Shown here piece after piece: positions 35,981-44,006 of a stretch of DNA of 64,000 nucleotides. Under the pieces are notes generated by a model that saw only the letters and a list, made by a program, of their open reading frames with translations, made no database searches and had not been told where the DNA came from. Position numbers and translations under genes: made by a program. The stretch comes from Pseudomonadota bacterium (GTDB taxonomy: Bacteria > Pseudomonadota > Alphaproteobacteria > Rhizobiales > Methylopilaceae). Each line of letters starts with the position of its first letter. Position 1 is the first letter of the stretch. The stretch lies in the NCBI GenBank assembly GCA_023388965.1, contig JAEWFF010000035.1, positions 48,170 through 112,169 on the forward strand, given 5' to 3'.

Positions 35981-35982
35981 TT
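35947..35982 (+). terminator. Strong intrinsic terminator
   Basis: GCGCCCGATCT (35947-35957) and AGATCGGGCGC (35964-35974) form a perfect 11-bp stem with a C-only loop, followed by TTTCCTTT on the plus strand. Confidence 0.9.
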
Positions 35983-36107
35983 GACCGCCACCGCCCGGAA
36001 TGAGGGGTTACCCGATCCCGATTCGTCCGCTATTCCTCAGCCTCACGTCTTTCCTCTGAAGCCGCGCTCTGCGGCACGGCCTCTCCCATCGGGAGAGGAA
36101 TATTCCG

Positions 36108-36908
36108 ATGCATCTGAAAATCGCCTCCTGGAACATCAATTCCGTTCGCCTGCGCATCGACCTCGTCGGCCGCCTCCTCGACGAGGCCGAGCCCGACATC
36201 ATCTGCCTGCAGGAAACCAAATGCCTCGAGGCGCAGTTTCCGCTCTCCGCCTTCAACCAGCGCGGCTATGTCCACGCGGCCATGACCTGCCAGAAGGGCT
36301 ATCACGGCGTCGCCATCCTCTCGCGCGTGCCGTTTTCCAGCGTCGAGCGGTTCCGTTTCGGCGGCAAGGAGGATGCGCGCCACATCGCCGTGACGCTCGA
36401 CGGCAAGACGCGCGGCCTGCAACTGCACAATTTCTATGTGCCGGCGGGCGGCGACATTCCCGATCCCGAACTCAATCCGAAATTCGCGCACAAGCTCGCT
36501 TATCTCGACGAGATGCGGCAATGGACGACCGGTGTGGCGGCGCAGCGCTCCATTCTCGTCGGCGATCTGAATGTCGCGCCGCTGCCCGACGATGTGTGGA
36601 GCCACAAGCAGATGCTCGGCGTCGTCAGCCATACGCCGGCGGAAACCGAGCGCCTGATCGCGATCCAGGAAGACGGCAGATGGGTCGACACCGTGCGCCG
36701 CAACCTGCCGGAACCCGAACGTGTGTACACATGGTGGAGCTACCGCTCGCCGAACTGGGAGCTTTCCAACCGCGGGCGGCGTCTGGACCATGTCTGGGCA
36801 TCGCGCGATATCGAAAGCGCCATCGGGCCGACTGAAATCCTCAAACCGGCGCGAAGCTGGGAGCGGCCGTCCGACCATGTTCCGCTGATCGCGGAATTCG
36901 ACATCTAA
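36108..36908 (+). CDS. xth: Exodeoxyribonuclease III / AP endonuclease
   Basis: DNA repair enzyme of 266 residues that cuts at abasic sites and degrades 3' ends. Landmarks are ASWNINSVRLR, CLQETKC with the metal Glu, GYHGVAILS, LVGDLNVAP with catalytic Asp and Asn, TWWSYRS and RLDHVWAS, with the final His in PSDHVPL. It starts next to a palindromic CCTCTCCCATCGGGAGAGG segment at 36079-36097. Confidence 0.96.
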   Translation: MHLKIASWNINSVRLRIDLVGRLLDEAEPDIICLQETKCLEAQFPLSAFNQRGYVHAAMTCQKGYHGVAILSRVPFSSVERFRFGGKEDARHIAVTLDGKTRGLQLHNFYVPAGGDIPDPELNPKFAHKLAYLDEMRQWTTGVAAQRSILVGDLNVAPLPDDVWSHKQMLGVVSHTPAETERLIAIQEDGRWVDTVRRNLPEPERVYTWWSYRSPNWELSNRGRRLDHVWASRDIESAIGPTEILKPARSWERPSDHVPLIAEFDI

Positions 36909-36911
36909 GGA

Positions 36912-37364
36912 TCAGGCGCCCGACAACCGGTCGAGATTTTCGGATATCCGGTTCAGGTCGGTATATTCCGCCCGCATGCGCTCCAGAAGGCGGTTGCGGA
37001 GCTGCGCGGCGATGTTCGGATATTCCTCCAGCATCCGGCGGAAAGTGGCCCGCGGCACGGCCAGAAGATGCGCCGCCTCAGCGGCCACCGCATCGCAGGG
37101 CCGCGTCGTCGGTACGACGAGCGCGATCTCGCCGATCAAAGTTCCCGGCCCGACGATGCGCTGCTCGCGCCCGGTGCGAAGTTCGATACGCCCGGAAACC
37201 AGCACATAGGCGGATTCGGCATCGTCGCCGGTGTTGAACAGGATGTCGCCGCGCGCGAGGCGCGCCTGCTCCGCCGAGAAGGCGAGGAGCCGCAGCGCCT
37301 CGCGCCCGATATCCGACAATACGGGCGCGCGCTCGAGAGCGCGGAGATTGTCGTCGAGACTCAC
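36912..37364 (-). CDS. Cyclic nucleotide-binding domain protein
   Basis: Protein of 150 residues, essentially one cNMP-binding beta barrel: ILFNTGDDAESAYVLVSGRIEL, GPGTLIGEIALV (phosphate-binding cassette with Glu) and PCDAVAAEAAHLLAVP, where the canonical Arg-Ala pair (RxA) seems replaced. No helix-turn-helix follows, so it is not a Crp/Fnr regulator. GTG at 37364 overlaps the stop of the response regulator as GTGA; the pair is coupled and probably functions together. Confidence 0.88.
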   Translation of the reverse strand: MSLDDNLRALERAPVLSDIGREALRLLAFSAEQARLARGDILFNTGDDAESAYVLVSGRIELRTGREQRIVGPGTLIGEIALVVPTTRPCDAVAAEAAHLLAVPRATFRRMLEEYPNIAAQLRNRLLERMRAEYTDLNRISENLDRLSGA

Positions 37365-38047
37365 GACACCAGCCGGTAGCCGCCCGCCTCGGTCACGAGC
37401 AGCGAGGCGCTGGACGGGTCCTTCTCGATCTTCTGGCGCAGGCGGTAGATATGCGTTTCGAGCGTGTGGGTCGTCACCTCGGCATTGTAGCCCCACACTT
37501 CCTGAAGCAGTTCGTCGCGGCCGATGACCTTTCCGCCCGCGCGGTACAGATAGCGCAGGATCGAGGTTTCCTTCTCGGTGAGGCGGACCTTGGAGCCGCG
37601 CTCGTTGGTCAGGAGCTTGGTCGCCGGGCGGAACGTGTAGGGGCCGATCGACAGCACCGCGTCCTCGCTCGCCTCATGGCTGCGGAGCTGGGCCCGGATG
37701 CGCGCCAGAAGGACGGCGAAGCGGAAGGGCTTGGTGACATAATCGTTGGCGCCCGCTTCGAGCCCCTCGACCGTATCGGCATCCGAATCGTGGCCGGTCA
37801 GCATGATGACCGGGCCCTTATAGCCTTCGGCGCGCGCGGCCTTGACCGCCTCGCGCCCGTCGCGGTCCGGCAGTCCGACATCCATCAGGACGAGATCGAC
37901 ATGATCCTTTTTGAGGATCGCGGCCGCATCGGCGGCGCTTCCCGCGCCAAGCGGCTCGAACTCGCCCTTGAGGGCGAGCTGTTCGCTCAACGCTTCGCGC
38001 AGATCGGCATCGTCGTCGACGATGAGAATCTTGCGCGCAGCCGCCAT
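37361..38047 (-). CDS. OmpR-family response regulator
   Basis: Transcription factor of 228 residues. The receiver domain has ILIVDDDADLRE, LVLMDVGLPDRDG with the phosphoacceptor Asp, MLTGHD and VTKPF; the C-terminal winged helix has LTEKETSILRYLYRAGGKVIGRDELLQEVWG and THTLETHIYRLRQKI. GGAGGG before ATG 38047 fixes the start. There is no histidine kinase next to it; its partner here is the downstream cyclic-nucleotide domain gene. Confidence 0.93.
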   Translation of the reverse strand: MAAARKILIVDDDADLREALSEQLALKGEFEPLGAGSAADAAAILKKDHVDLVLMDVGLPDRDGREAVKAARAEGYKGPVIMLTGHDSDADTVEGLEAGANDYVTKPFRFAVLLARIRAQLRSHEASEDAVLSIGPYTFRPATKLLTNERGSKVRLTEKETSILRYLYRAGGKVIGRDELLQEVWGYNAEVTTHTLETHIYRLRQKIEKDPSSASLLVTEAGGYRLVS

Positions 38048-38125
38048 GTCGTGCCCTCCTTCGCCGCAACAAACCACACCCGCACCGCCGCGCAAACGGG
38101 GGCGGGAGCCTGCGGATCCGACATC

Positions 38126-38653
38126 TTGGCCAGACCCCTCCGCTATATATACGTTCTCCGAAGCCGGATGGACCACTGCGGCGGCACTTTGCTGGCGGGA
38201 AATCTGCGTTTCCCGGTGGCTTTGGGCCGGTCGGGCATCGTCAACGGCAAGCGCGAGGGCGATGGCGGCACGCCGCGCGGCCGCCTGCCGCTGCGCCGGC
38301 TGTGGTTTCGCGCCGACAAGGTAAGGCGTCCGGCGACGGGATTGCCGCTGCGGGCGATACGGCCGGACGATCTGTGGTGCGATGCGCCCGGCGACCGGAA
38401 CTACAACCGCCCGGTGCGCGCGCCCTATCCGGCCAGCCATGAGACGATGTGGCGGGACGACGATGTCTACGATTACGTGGTGGAGCTCGGCTGGAACGAT
38501 TCTCCGCGCAAAGCGGGGCGGGGTTCGGCGATCTTCATGCATCTCGCCCGCGAGGGCTTCCAGCCGACCGAGGGCTGCGTCGCCCTGCAAAGACGCGATT
38601 TCCAGCGCCTGCTGCCGCTGCTCGGACCGGATACGGTGATGGTGGTGAGGTGA
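38126..38653 (+). CDS. L,D-transpeptidase (YkuD family)
   Basis: Peptidoglycan crosslinking enzyme or relative of about 175 residues. The catalytic motif is HLAREGFQPTEGCVAL, with His and Cys; the N-terminal LRFPVALGRSGIVNGKREGDGGTP block is typical of the alphaproteobacterial type. No signal peptide is obvious. The start is uncertain: TTG 38126 keeps the first beta strand (RPLRYIYVL), while ATG 38168 would remove it. It is divergent from the response regulator gene. Confidence 0.85.
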   Translation: MARPLRYIYVLRSRMDHCGGTLLAGNLRFPVALGRSGIVNGKREGDGGTPRGRLPLRRLWFRADKVRRPATGLPLRAIRPDDLWCDAPGDRNYNRPVRAPYPASHETMWRDDDVYDYVVELGWNDSPRKAGRGSAIFMHLAREGFQPTEGCVALQRRDFQRLLPLLGPDTVMVVR

Positions 38654-38669
38654 TTTTCCCTCAGCGCAT

Positions 38670-38790
38670 GTCCCGGGGCGATGCGCAGCATCGAGCCCGG
38701 GACCCATACGCCGCAGCCTTTGCGGCTCAGCCTCTGACGCCGCGGAATATGGGTCCCGGACAGCGGCTCTGCCGCTTCCGGGACAGACGG
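38670..38790. repeat. Dispersed palindromic repeat (CCGGGACCCATACGCCGC type)
   Basis: A 21-nt segment at 38697-38717 recurs exactly at 60731-60751, and an inverted partner ends in ATATGGGTCCCGGA here. With the GCGGCTCTGCCGC hairpin it fills the gap between the L,D-transpeptidase and coaA. Confidence 0.8.
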
Positions 38791-38799
38791 AAATCCTTG

Positions 38800-39771
38800 T
38801 TACAGCTTCCGCAGCGCCACTTCCTCGACGCGGTGGTCGGCGCCCTTGGACAGGATCAGGCTCGCGCGCTGGCGCGTCGGCACGATATTGTCGCGCAGAT
38901 TGACGAGGTTGATCGAGCGCCACAGATTTTCGGCCATGGCCAGGGCCTCTTCGGCCGGCAGATTGGCGAAGCGGTTGAAATAGGATTTCGGATCGCGGAA
39001 CGCGCTTTTGCGCAGATGCAGGAAGCGCGCGACATACCAATCGTGGATCTGCTTCTCGTCGGCATCGATGAAGATCGAGAAATCGAAGAAATCCGACACG
39101 AAAGGCATGGCCTTGGCGCCGCGCGGCCGCCCGGCCTGCAACACGTTCAGCCCTTCGAGGATGAGGATATCGGGCCGGTCGACCACGATTTCCTCGCCGG
39201 GAAGCACGTCATAGCTGAGATGCGAATAGAGCGGCGCGGTGACCTTGCCCTTGCCGGCCTTGATGTCGGTGAGAAAGCGCAGCAGGGCCGGCAGGTCGTA
39301 GCTTTCCGGAAAGCCCTTGCGCGCCATCAGCCCCTCGGCCTCGAGCACCGCGTTCGGCAGCAGGAAACCGTCGGTGGTGACGAGATCGACCTTCGGGGTG
39401 TTCGGCCAGCGGCGCAGCAGCGCCTGCAGCAGGCGCGAGGTCGTGGATTTGCCGACCGCGACCGAGCCGCCGATGCCGATGATGTAGGGGACCTTGGTGC
39501 CGTTGGTGCCCAGGAAGGCGCGCGTGGCGCGGAACAGAACCTGGGTCGCCTCGACATAAAGCGCCAGCAGGCGCGAGATCGGCAGATAGATCTGCTCGAC
39601 CTCCTTCACGTCGATCGGATCGTCGAGCGAGCGCAGGCGCACGATATCCTCGGCGGTCAGCGTCAGCGGCGTATCGGCACGCAGGCGCGCCCATTCTTCG
39701 CGCGGAAACACCCGGTAGGGTGATTCCGGTTTTGCGGCCAATACGTCCAAGCTGCCTGCCCCCCTAGCCAC
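38800..39771 (-). CDS. coaA: Pantothenate kinase (type I)
   Basis: First enzyme of coenzyme A synthesis, phosphorylating pantothenate. It has the P-loop GGSVAVGKSTTSR, DLVTTDGFLLPN, YDLPALLRFL, DILILEGLNVLQ and the C-terminal NLRDNIVPTRQRA block typical of CoaA. Length of 323 residues is normal. The GTG start at 39771 overlaps the hisE stop by 8 nt, so coaA is the last gene of the his run. Confidence 0.97.
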   Translation of the reverse strand: MARGAGSLDVLAAKPESPYRVFPREEWARLRADTPLTLTAEDIVRLRSLDDPIDVKEVEQIYLPISRLLALYVEATQVLFRATRAFLGTNGTKVPYIIGIGGSVAVGKSTTSRLLQALLRRWPNTPKVDLVTTDGFLLPNAVLEAEGLMARKGFPESYDLPALLRFLTDIKAGKGKVTAPLYSHLSYDVLPGEEIVVDRPDILILEGLNVLQAGRPRGAKAMPFVSDFFDFSIFIDADEKQIHDWYVARFLHLRKSAFRDPKSYFNRFANLPAEEALAMAENLWRSINLVNLRDNIVPTRQRASLILSKGADHRVEEVALRKL

Positions 39772-40087
39772 CTTGCCGCGCCGCTTTTTCTGCGAGGCCC
39801 GATTGGACCGTGCGCGATTTCAGTTCCGCCATCACGTCCGACAGGGGGATCTGCTGCGCGCGCAAGACGACGAGCAGATGGAACAGCACATCGGCTGCTT
39901 CCTTGGTCAGCCCCCCGCGGTCGTTGGTGACCGCCGCGAGAGCCGCTTCCACGGCCTCCTCGCCCAGCTTTTTCGCGCACTTCTCGACGCCCGAGTCAAG
40001 AAGTTGACGCGTATATGACGCCGCAGGGTCGGCCATCGCGCGCTCGGCGACGAGGTGTTCCAGGGCATTCAGGTCGAAATCGCTCAT
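39764..40087 (-). CDS. hisE: Phosphoribosyl-ATP pyrophosphatase
   Basis: Second step of histidine synthesis, hydrolysing phosphoribosyl-ATP. The 107-residue MazG-like fold has SYTRQLLDSGVEKCAKKLGEEAVEAALA with the metal-binding Glu cluster and KEAADVLFHLLVVL. It is a separate protein, not fused to HisI. Its ATG overlaps the hisF stop as ATGA, and its 3' end overlaps coaA. Confidence 0.96.
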   Translation of the reverse strand: MSDFDLNALEHLVAERAMADPAASYTRQLLDSGVEKCAKKLGEEAVEAALAAVTNDRGGLTKEAADVLFHLLVVLRAQQIPLSDVMAELKSRTVQSGLAEKAARQGG

Positions 40088-40884
40088 GTCCGCTCCGTGG
40101 TGCGGTCCGGCTGCCAGGGCGGGTCGCGGCGCACCGCGATCCCGGCCCGGGCCATGTGATCCTTCACATCCTGAACCGAAAAAGTGCCGAAATGGAAAAC
40201 GCTGGCGGCAAGGACGGCGCTGGCATGGCCCTCCGAAACGCCCGCGACGAAATGATCGAGCGCGCCGACGCCGCCCGATGCGACGACCGGAACCGGCACC
40301 GCATCGGCCACCGCGCGCGTGAGCCCGAGATCGTAGCCGTCCTTGGTGCCGTCGCGATCCATCGAGGTCAGGAGAATTTCCCCTGCGCCGAGGGCCGCAA
40401 CTTCGCGTGCATACTCGACCGCGTCGAGCCCGGTCGGGCGGCGGCCGCCATGGGTGAAGATTTCCCATTTGCCGGGCGCGGTCTTCTTGGCGTCGATCGC
40501 GACCACGATCGCCTGGGCGCCGAACTTGTCGGCCGCGCGGCCGACAATGGCGCGCTCGTTCACCGCCGCCGAATTGATCGACACCTTGTCCGCGCCCGCG
40601 AGCATGAGATTGCGGATGTCGTCCACCGTGCGTACACCGCCGCCGACCGTGACCGGCATGAAGCAGTTCTCCGCCGTGCGCGCGACGACATCGAGCAGGA
40701 TGGCGCGCTCCTCGTGGCTTGCGGTGATGTCGAGGAAGCAGAGTTCGTCGGCACCCGCGGCATCGTAGGCTTTCGCCGCCTCCACCGGATCGCCGGCATC
40801 GACGAGATCGACGAATTTGACACCCTTGACGACGCGTCCGTCCTTGACGTCCAGACAGGGGATGATGCGGATTTTCAGCGTCAT
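40084..40884 (-). CDS. hisF: Imidazole glycerol phosphate synthase, cyclase subunit
   Basis: Cyclase subunit that uses ammonia from HisH to form imidazole glycerol phosphate and AICAR. The barrel begins RIIPCLDVKDGRVVKG with the catalytic Asp, then VGGGVRTVDD, VAIDAKK with the second Asp, and ASGGVGALDHF. Length of 266 residues with a short charged tail is slightly above average. ATGA overlaps on both sides join it to hisA and hisE. Confidence 0.98.
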   Translation of the reverse strand: MTLKIRIIPCLDVKDGRVVKGVKFVDLVDAGDPVEAAKAYDAAGADELCFLDITASHEERAILLDVVARTAENCFMPVTVGGGVRTVDDIRNLMLAGADKVSINSAAVNERAIVGRAADKFGAQAIVVAIDAKKTAPGKWEIFTHGGRRPTGLDAVEYAREVAALGAGEILLTSMDRDGTKDGYDLGLTRAVADAVPVPVVASGGVGALDHFVAGVSEGHASAVLAASVFHFGTFSVQDVKDHMARAGIAVRRDPPWQPDRTTERT

Positions 40885-41615
40885 GATCTTGCCTCGCGGA
40901 TCGCGGCCAGGGCTTCAGTGCCGTCGAGCCGCCCGTCATAGAGCGCACGGCCGGTGATCGCGCCCGCGATGCTTTTGTTTTCGGGCTTCAGCAGCGTGCG
41001 CACATCCTCGATACCGGCAAGACCGCCCGAGGCGATGACGGGTATGGACACGGCCTCGGCAAGCGCGCGCGTGCCCTCGAAATCCAGCCCCTTCAGCAGG
41101 CCGTCGCGGCCGATATCGGTGTAGATGATCGCCGCGATGCCGGCATCCTCGAAGCGCCGCGCAAGATCGAGCGCGGTCAGTTCGGAGACCTCGGCCCAGC
41201 CCTCGACCGCGACCTTGCCGCCTTTCGCGTCCACGCCGACCGCGATCTTGCCGGGAAATTCCTTTGCCGCCGTCCTGACGAAATCCGGATCGCGCACCGC
41301 CGCCGTGCCGAGGATCACGCGCGCAATGCCGCGCTTCAGCCAGCCTTCGACCGCCGCCATTTCGCGGATGCCGCCGCCGAGCTGGATCGGTATGGACACG
41401 GCATCGACCACGCCCTCGACCGCCATCATGTTGACGGTTGCACCGGCGAACGCGCCGTCGAGATCGACGACATGAATCCATTCGAATCCGGCGGCTTCGA
41501 ACCCTTTCGCCGCGGCGGCGGGATCGGCGCCATAGATCGTCGCCTGCTCCATGTCGCCCTGCTTCAGGCGCACGACATGGCCCTCTTTGAGATCGATCGC
41601 GGGATAAAGGATCAC
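40881..41615 (-). CDS. hisA: ProFAR isomerase
   Basis: Isomerises ProFAR to PRFAR in histidine synthesis. The barrel starts ILYPAIDLKEGHVVRL, with WIHVVDLDGAF, LGGGIREM, VGVDAKGG and IYTDIGRDGLLKG following. The GTG at 41615 is preferred because it gives the GTGA overlap with hisH typical of this run; GTG at 41624 would add three residues. Product about 244 residues. Confidence 0.97.
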   Translation of the reverse strand: MILYPAIDLKEGHVVRLKQGDMEQATIYGADPAAAAKGFEAAGFEWIHVVDLDGAFAGATVNMMAVEGVVDAVSIPIQLGGGIREMAAVEGWLKRGIARVILGTAAVRDPDFVRTAAKEFPGKIAVGVDAKGGKVAVEGWAEVSELTALDLARRFEDAGIAAIIYTDIGRDGLLKGLDFEGTRALAEAVSIPVIASGGLAGIEDVRTLLKPENKSIAGAITGRALYDGRLDGTEALAAIREARS

Positions 41616-42244
41616 GGTGCCCACTTCAGGAAATTGGAGATCAGCGCAAGGCCGAGCGCCTGGCTTTTCTCGGGATGAAATTGCGTGCCGGCGATATTGC
41701 CACCCGCGACCATGGCCGTGACCGGCCCGCCGTAATCGGCGCTTGCCAGTACATCGTCCGTATTGTCCGGCACGAAGTGAAATGCGTGCAGGAAGAAGGC
41801 GTGCAGGCCGGACGGGCCGAGCGGCACGCCATTCAGCAATGCGTGATCGCGCGCGGCAATGAGCGTGTTCCAGCCCATATGCGGCACTTTCAGCGTCTTG
41901 TCCGCCGGCTCGACTCGCACGACTTTGCCGGGAATCCAGTCGAGGCCCCTGGCGCCCTCATGCTCGACGCCCTCGGTCGCAAGCAATTGCATGCCGATGC
42001 AGATGCCGAGAAAGGGCGCGCCGCGTTTGCGGACCGCCTCAATGAGCGCCTCGTCCATACCCGCGATGGCGGCAAGCCCGCGCCGGCAATCGGGAAAGGC
42101 GCCGTCGCCGGGCAGCACGACCCGTCCGGCCGTGCGAACGATGTCGGGATCGGAGGTGATCGTGACCTTCGCCCCCGCAAGCTCGAACGCCTTTGCCGCC
42201 GAGCGCAGATTGCCGGCGCCGTAATCGATGAGAGCGACCGTCAA
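41612..42244 (-). CDS. hisH: Imidazole glycerol phosphate synthase, glutaminase subunit
   Basis: Class I glutamine amidotransferase of 210 residues that supplies ammonia to HisF. The nucleophile Cys lies in FLGICIGMQLL, and the His-Glu pair is in GTQFHPEKSQ; VALIDYGAGNLRS begins the domain. The start is TTG at 42244, overlapping the stop of the DUF2628 gene as TTGA. Confidence 0.97.
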   Translation of the reverse strand: MTVALIDYGAGNLRSAAKAFELAGAKVTITSDPDIVRTAGRVVLPGDGAFPDCRRGLAAIAGMDEALIEAVRKRGAPFLGICIGMQLLATEGVEHEGARGLDWIPGKVVRVEPADKTLKVPHMGWNTLIAARDHALLNGVPLGPSGLHAFFLHAFHFVPDNTDDVLASADYGGPVTAMVAGGNIAGTQFHPEKSQALGLALISNFLKWAP

Positions 42245-42729
42245 TGCTGGCCCCCGGGTTCGGGAAACAGGCCGAGCACGCCGTGCCCGCCGGAGGGCGT
42301 ATGGACGCGGTGCGGGGCATCCTGCGGCGGTGCGGTGAATGTGGCCGGGATGGCGGCCCGTTCGGCGAAATAGACGAGTTCCGCTTCCTCGCCTTTTTTG
42401 GCCAGCACCGATCCCGTCTGTACGAAGCCGCGCGCCTCGATCTTGCGGCGTCGCAGATCGCTGCCCTCGAAACCGGCATAGAGATTGGCGAGCAGCGCAA
42501 GCGCAAAGCCCGCATTCTCTGTGAGCGGCAGGAACGTTCCGGCCAGCCCGGCCGCAACCGCGATCAGGACATAGATCAGAGTGCCGAGCCACAGCCGGTG
42601 ATAGAGGAGCCAGGGTAGCGGAATGAGGAAGGCCGGCCACGAAAAGCCGTCCTTGATGAAAAGGGTTCTGTCGGCCCACGCCGCGGCATTGGCCGCCGCG
42701 CGGGGTTCATGGACCGTCCACAGACGCAT
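42241..42729 (-). CDS. DUF2628 membrane protein
   Basis: Protein of 162 residues with three hydrophobic segments (WPAFLIPLPWLLYHRLWLGTLIYVL, AVAAGLAGTFL, AGFALALLANLYAGF) and the WADRTLFIKDGFSWPAF opening of DUF2628. No function is known for the family. It lies inside the his run between hisB and hisH and is coupled to hisH, an arrangement conserved in alphaproteobacteria. A link to histidine metabolism is not established. Confidence 0.88.
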   Translation of the reverse strand: MRLWTVHEPRAAANAAAWADRTLFIKDGFSWPAFLIPLPWLLYHRLWLGTLIYVLIAVAAGLAGTFLPLTENAGFALALLANLYAGFEGSDLRRRKIEARGFVQTGSVLAKKGEEAELVYFAERAAIPATFTAPPQDAPHRVHTPSGGHGVLGLFPEPGGQH

Positions 42730-42737
42730 ATGCGGTT

Positions 42738-43334
42738 TCAGCCGCCGAGGCTGCCCTTTGTCGAGGGGATACGATCCGCCGTTCGCGGATCGACGGCAAG
42801 GGCCGCGCGCAGAACGCGGGCGAGCCCCTTGAAACAGCTCTCGGCCACGTGATGCGCGTTGACGCCGTAGAGCGTCTCGACATGCAGGGTCACGCCGGCC
42901 TGAACGGCGAAGCCCTGGAAGAATTCGCGCACCAGTTCGGTGTCGAAATCGCCGACCTTGGCGGCCGGAAAATCCGTCTTCCAGACGAGGAAGGGTCGGC
43001 CGGAAATATCGATGACGACGCGCGTCAGCGTCTCGTCCATCGGCAGATGAACGTCCGCATAGCGGGTGATGCCCTTCATGTCGCCGAGCGCCTGACGCAC
43101 CGCCTGACCGAGGGCGATGCCGACATCCTCGACCGTGTGGTGGAAATCGATATGCGTGTCGCCCTTGGCCGCGACATCCATGTCGATCAGCGAATGGCGG
43201 GCCAGAAGATCCAGCATGTGATCGAAAAAGCCGATGCCGGTCGCGATCCGGCCACGGCCTTCGCCGTCCAGATCGACGCTGACGGACACATCGGTTTCGC
43301 TCGTCTTGCGGGCGATCGAGGCGCGGCGGGTCAT
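42738..43334 (-). CDS. hisB: Imidazoleglycerol-phosphate dehydratase
   Basis: Dehydrates imidazole glycerol phosphate in histidine synthesis with manganese. It is the monofunctional 198-residue form: GIGFFDHMLDLLARHS, DTHIDFHHTVEDVGIALG, and the second motif LYGVNAHHVAESCFKGLARVL with metal-binding histidines. ATG at 43334 gives the normal N terminus (TRRASIARKTSETDVSV); the frame continues to 43379. It is the first gene of the his-coaA run. Confidence 0.98.
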   Translation of the reverse strand: MTRRASIARKTSETDVSVSVDLDGEGRGRIATGIGFFDHMLDLLARHSLIDMDVAAKGDTHIDFHHTVEDVGIALGQAVRQALGDMKGITRYADVHLPMDETLTRVVIDISGRPFLVWKTDFPAAKVGDFDTELVREFFQGFAVQAGVTLHVETLYGVNAHHVAESCFKGLARVLRAALAVDPRTADRIPSTKGSLGG

Positions 43335-43448
43335 ATCGAAGCCATGTCCTGTGCGGCGGGAACCGCCAATAAAGCTCAAAAGGGTGAAAATCCCCTCAAG
43401 CGGGGGCGTTTCGGCGGCTCTTTAGCAGGGTGCGCGGCCGCAGGCCAG

Positions 43449-44006
43449 TTAACGCGGGCGCCGCAGGCGCACATAAAGCGCCCCGGCGCCGCCATGGGCC
43501 TGCGCGGCCTCGGAAAATCCCAGAACGACATCGCGCAGCGCCGGCTCCGCCAGCCAGGCGGGAACGAGGCGGCGGAGCACCCCGCTGTCACCGCCGGACG
43601 AGCCCTTGCCGGTGATGACGAGCACGACCCGCGCGCCGCGCGCCTGCTGGGACCGCAGGAAACGCAGCAGCCGATCATGGGCCTCATCCTGAAACATTCC
43701 ATGGAGATCGAGCCGCGCATCGACCGCCGCGCCCTTTTTCAGGCTGCGGGCGAGTTTGGGCTCGATCGGCGCAAGAGGCGGCGGCCGCGTGACCGGGGGC
43801 GGCGCTTTGGGAGCGCCGGCGGGACGGGCCGGACGGGCGATCTTCGCCGGCTTCGCTGGCTTTGGCGGGGCGGCGGGCGGTTCGGGTTCCGGGGCAGAGG
43901 GCTTTGCCGCCGCGCGGCCTGAAAGCGGCCGGATGCTTTCGACGATCTTCGCCCAGAGCGACTGGTCTTCCGGCGAGAGGCCCTTGCTTCTTCTGCCCGG
44001 CGTCAC
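43449..44006 (-). CDS. Smr domain protein
   Basis: Protein of 185 residues. The C-terminal half is an Smr (MutS2 C-terminal) nuclease-like domain with DARLDLHGMFQDEA, VVLVITGKGSSGG and GALYVRLRR; the TGxG motif and the DLHG motif are both kept. The N-terminal half is Pro/Ala/Lys-rich low complexity. GTG at 44006 overlaps the mltA stop as GTGA. Confidence 0.92.
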   Translation of the reverse strand: MTPGRRSKGLSPEDQSLWAKIVESIRPLSGRAAAKPSAPEPEPPAAPPKPAKPAKIARPARPAGAPKAPPPVTRPPPLAPIEPKLARSLKKGAAVDARLDLHGMFQDEAHDRLLRFLRSQQARGARVVLVITGKGSSGGDSGVLRRLVPAWLAEPALRDVVLGFSEAAQAHGGAGALYVRLRRPR

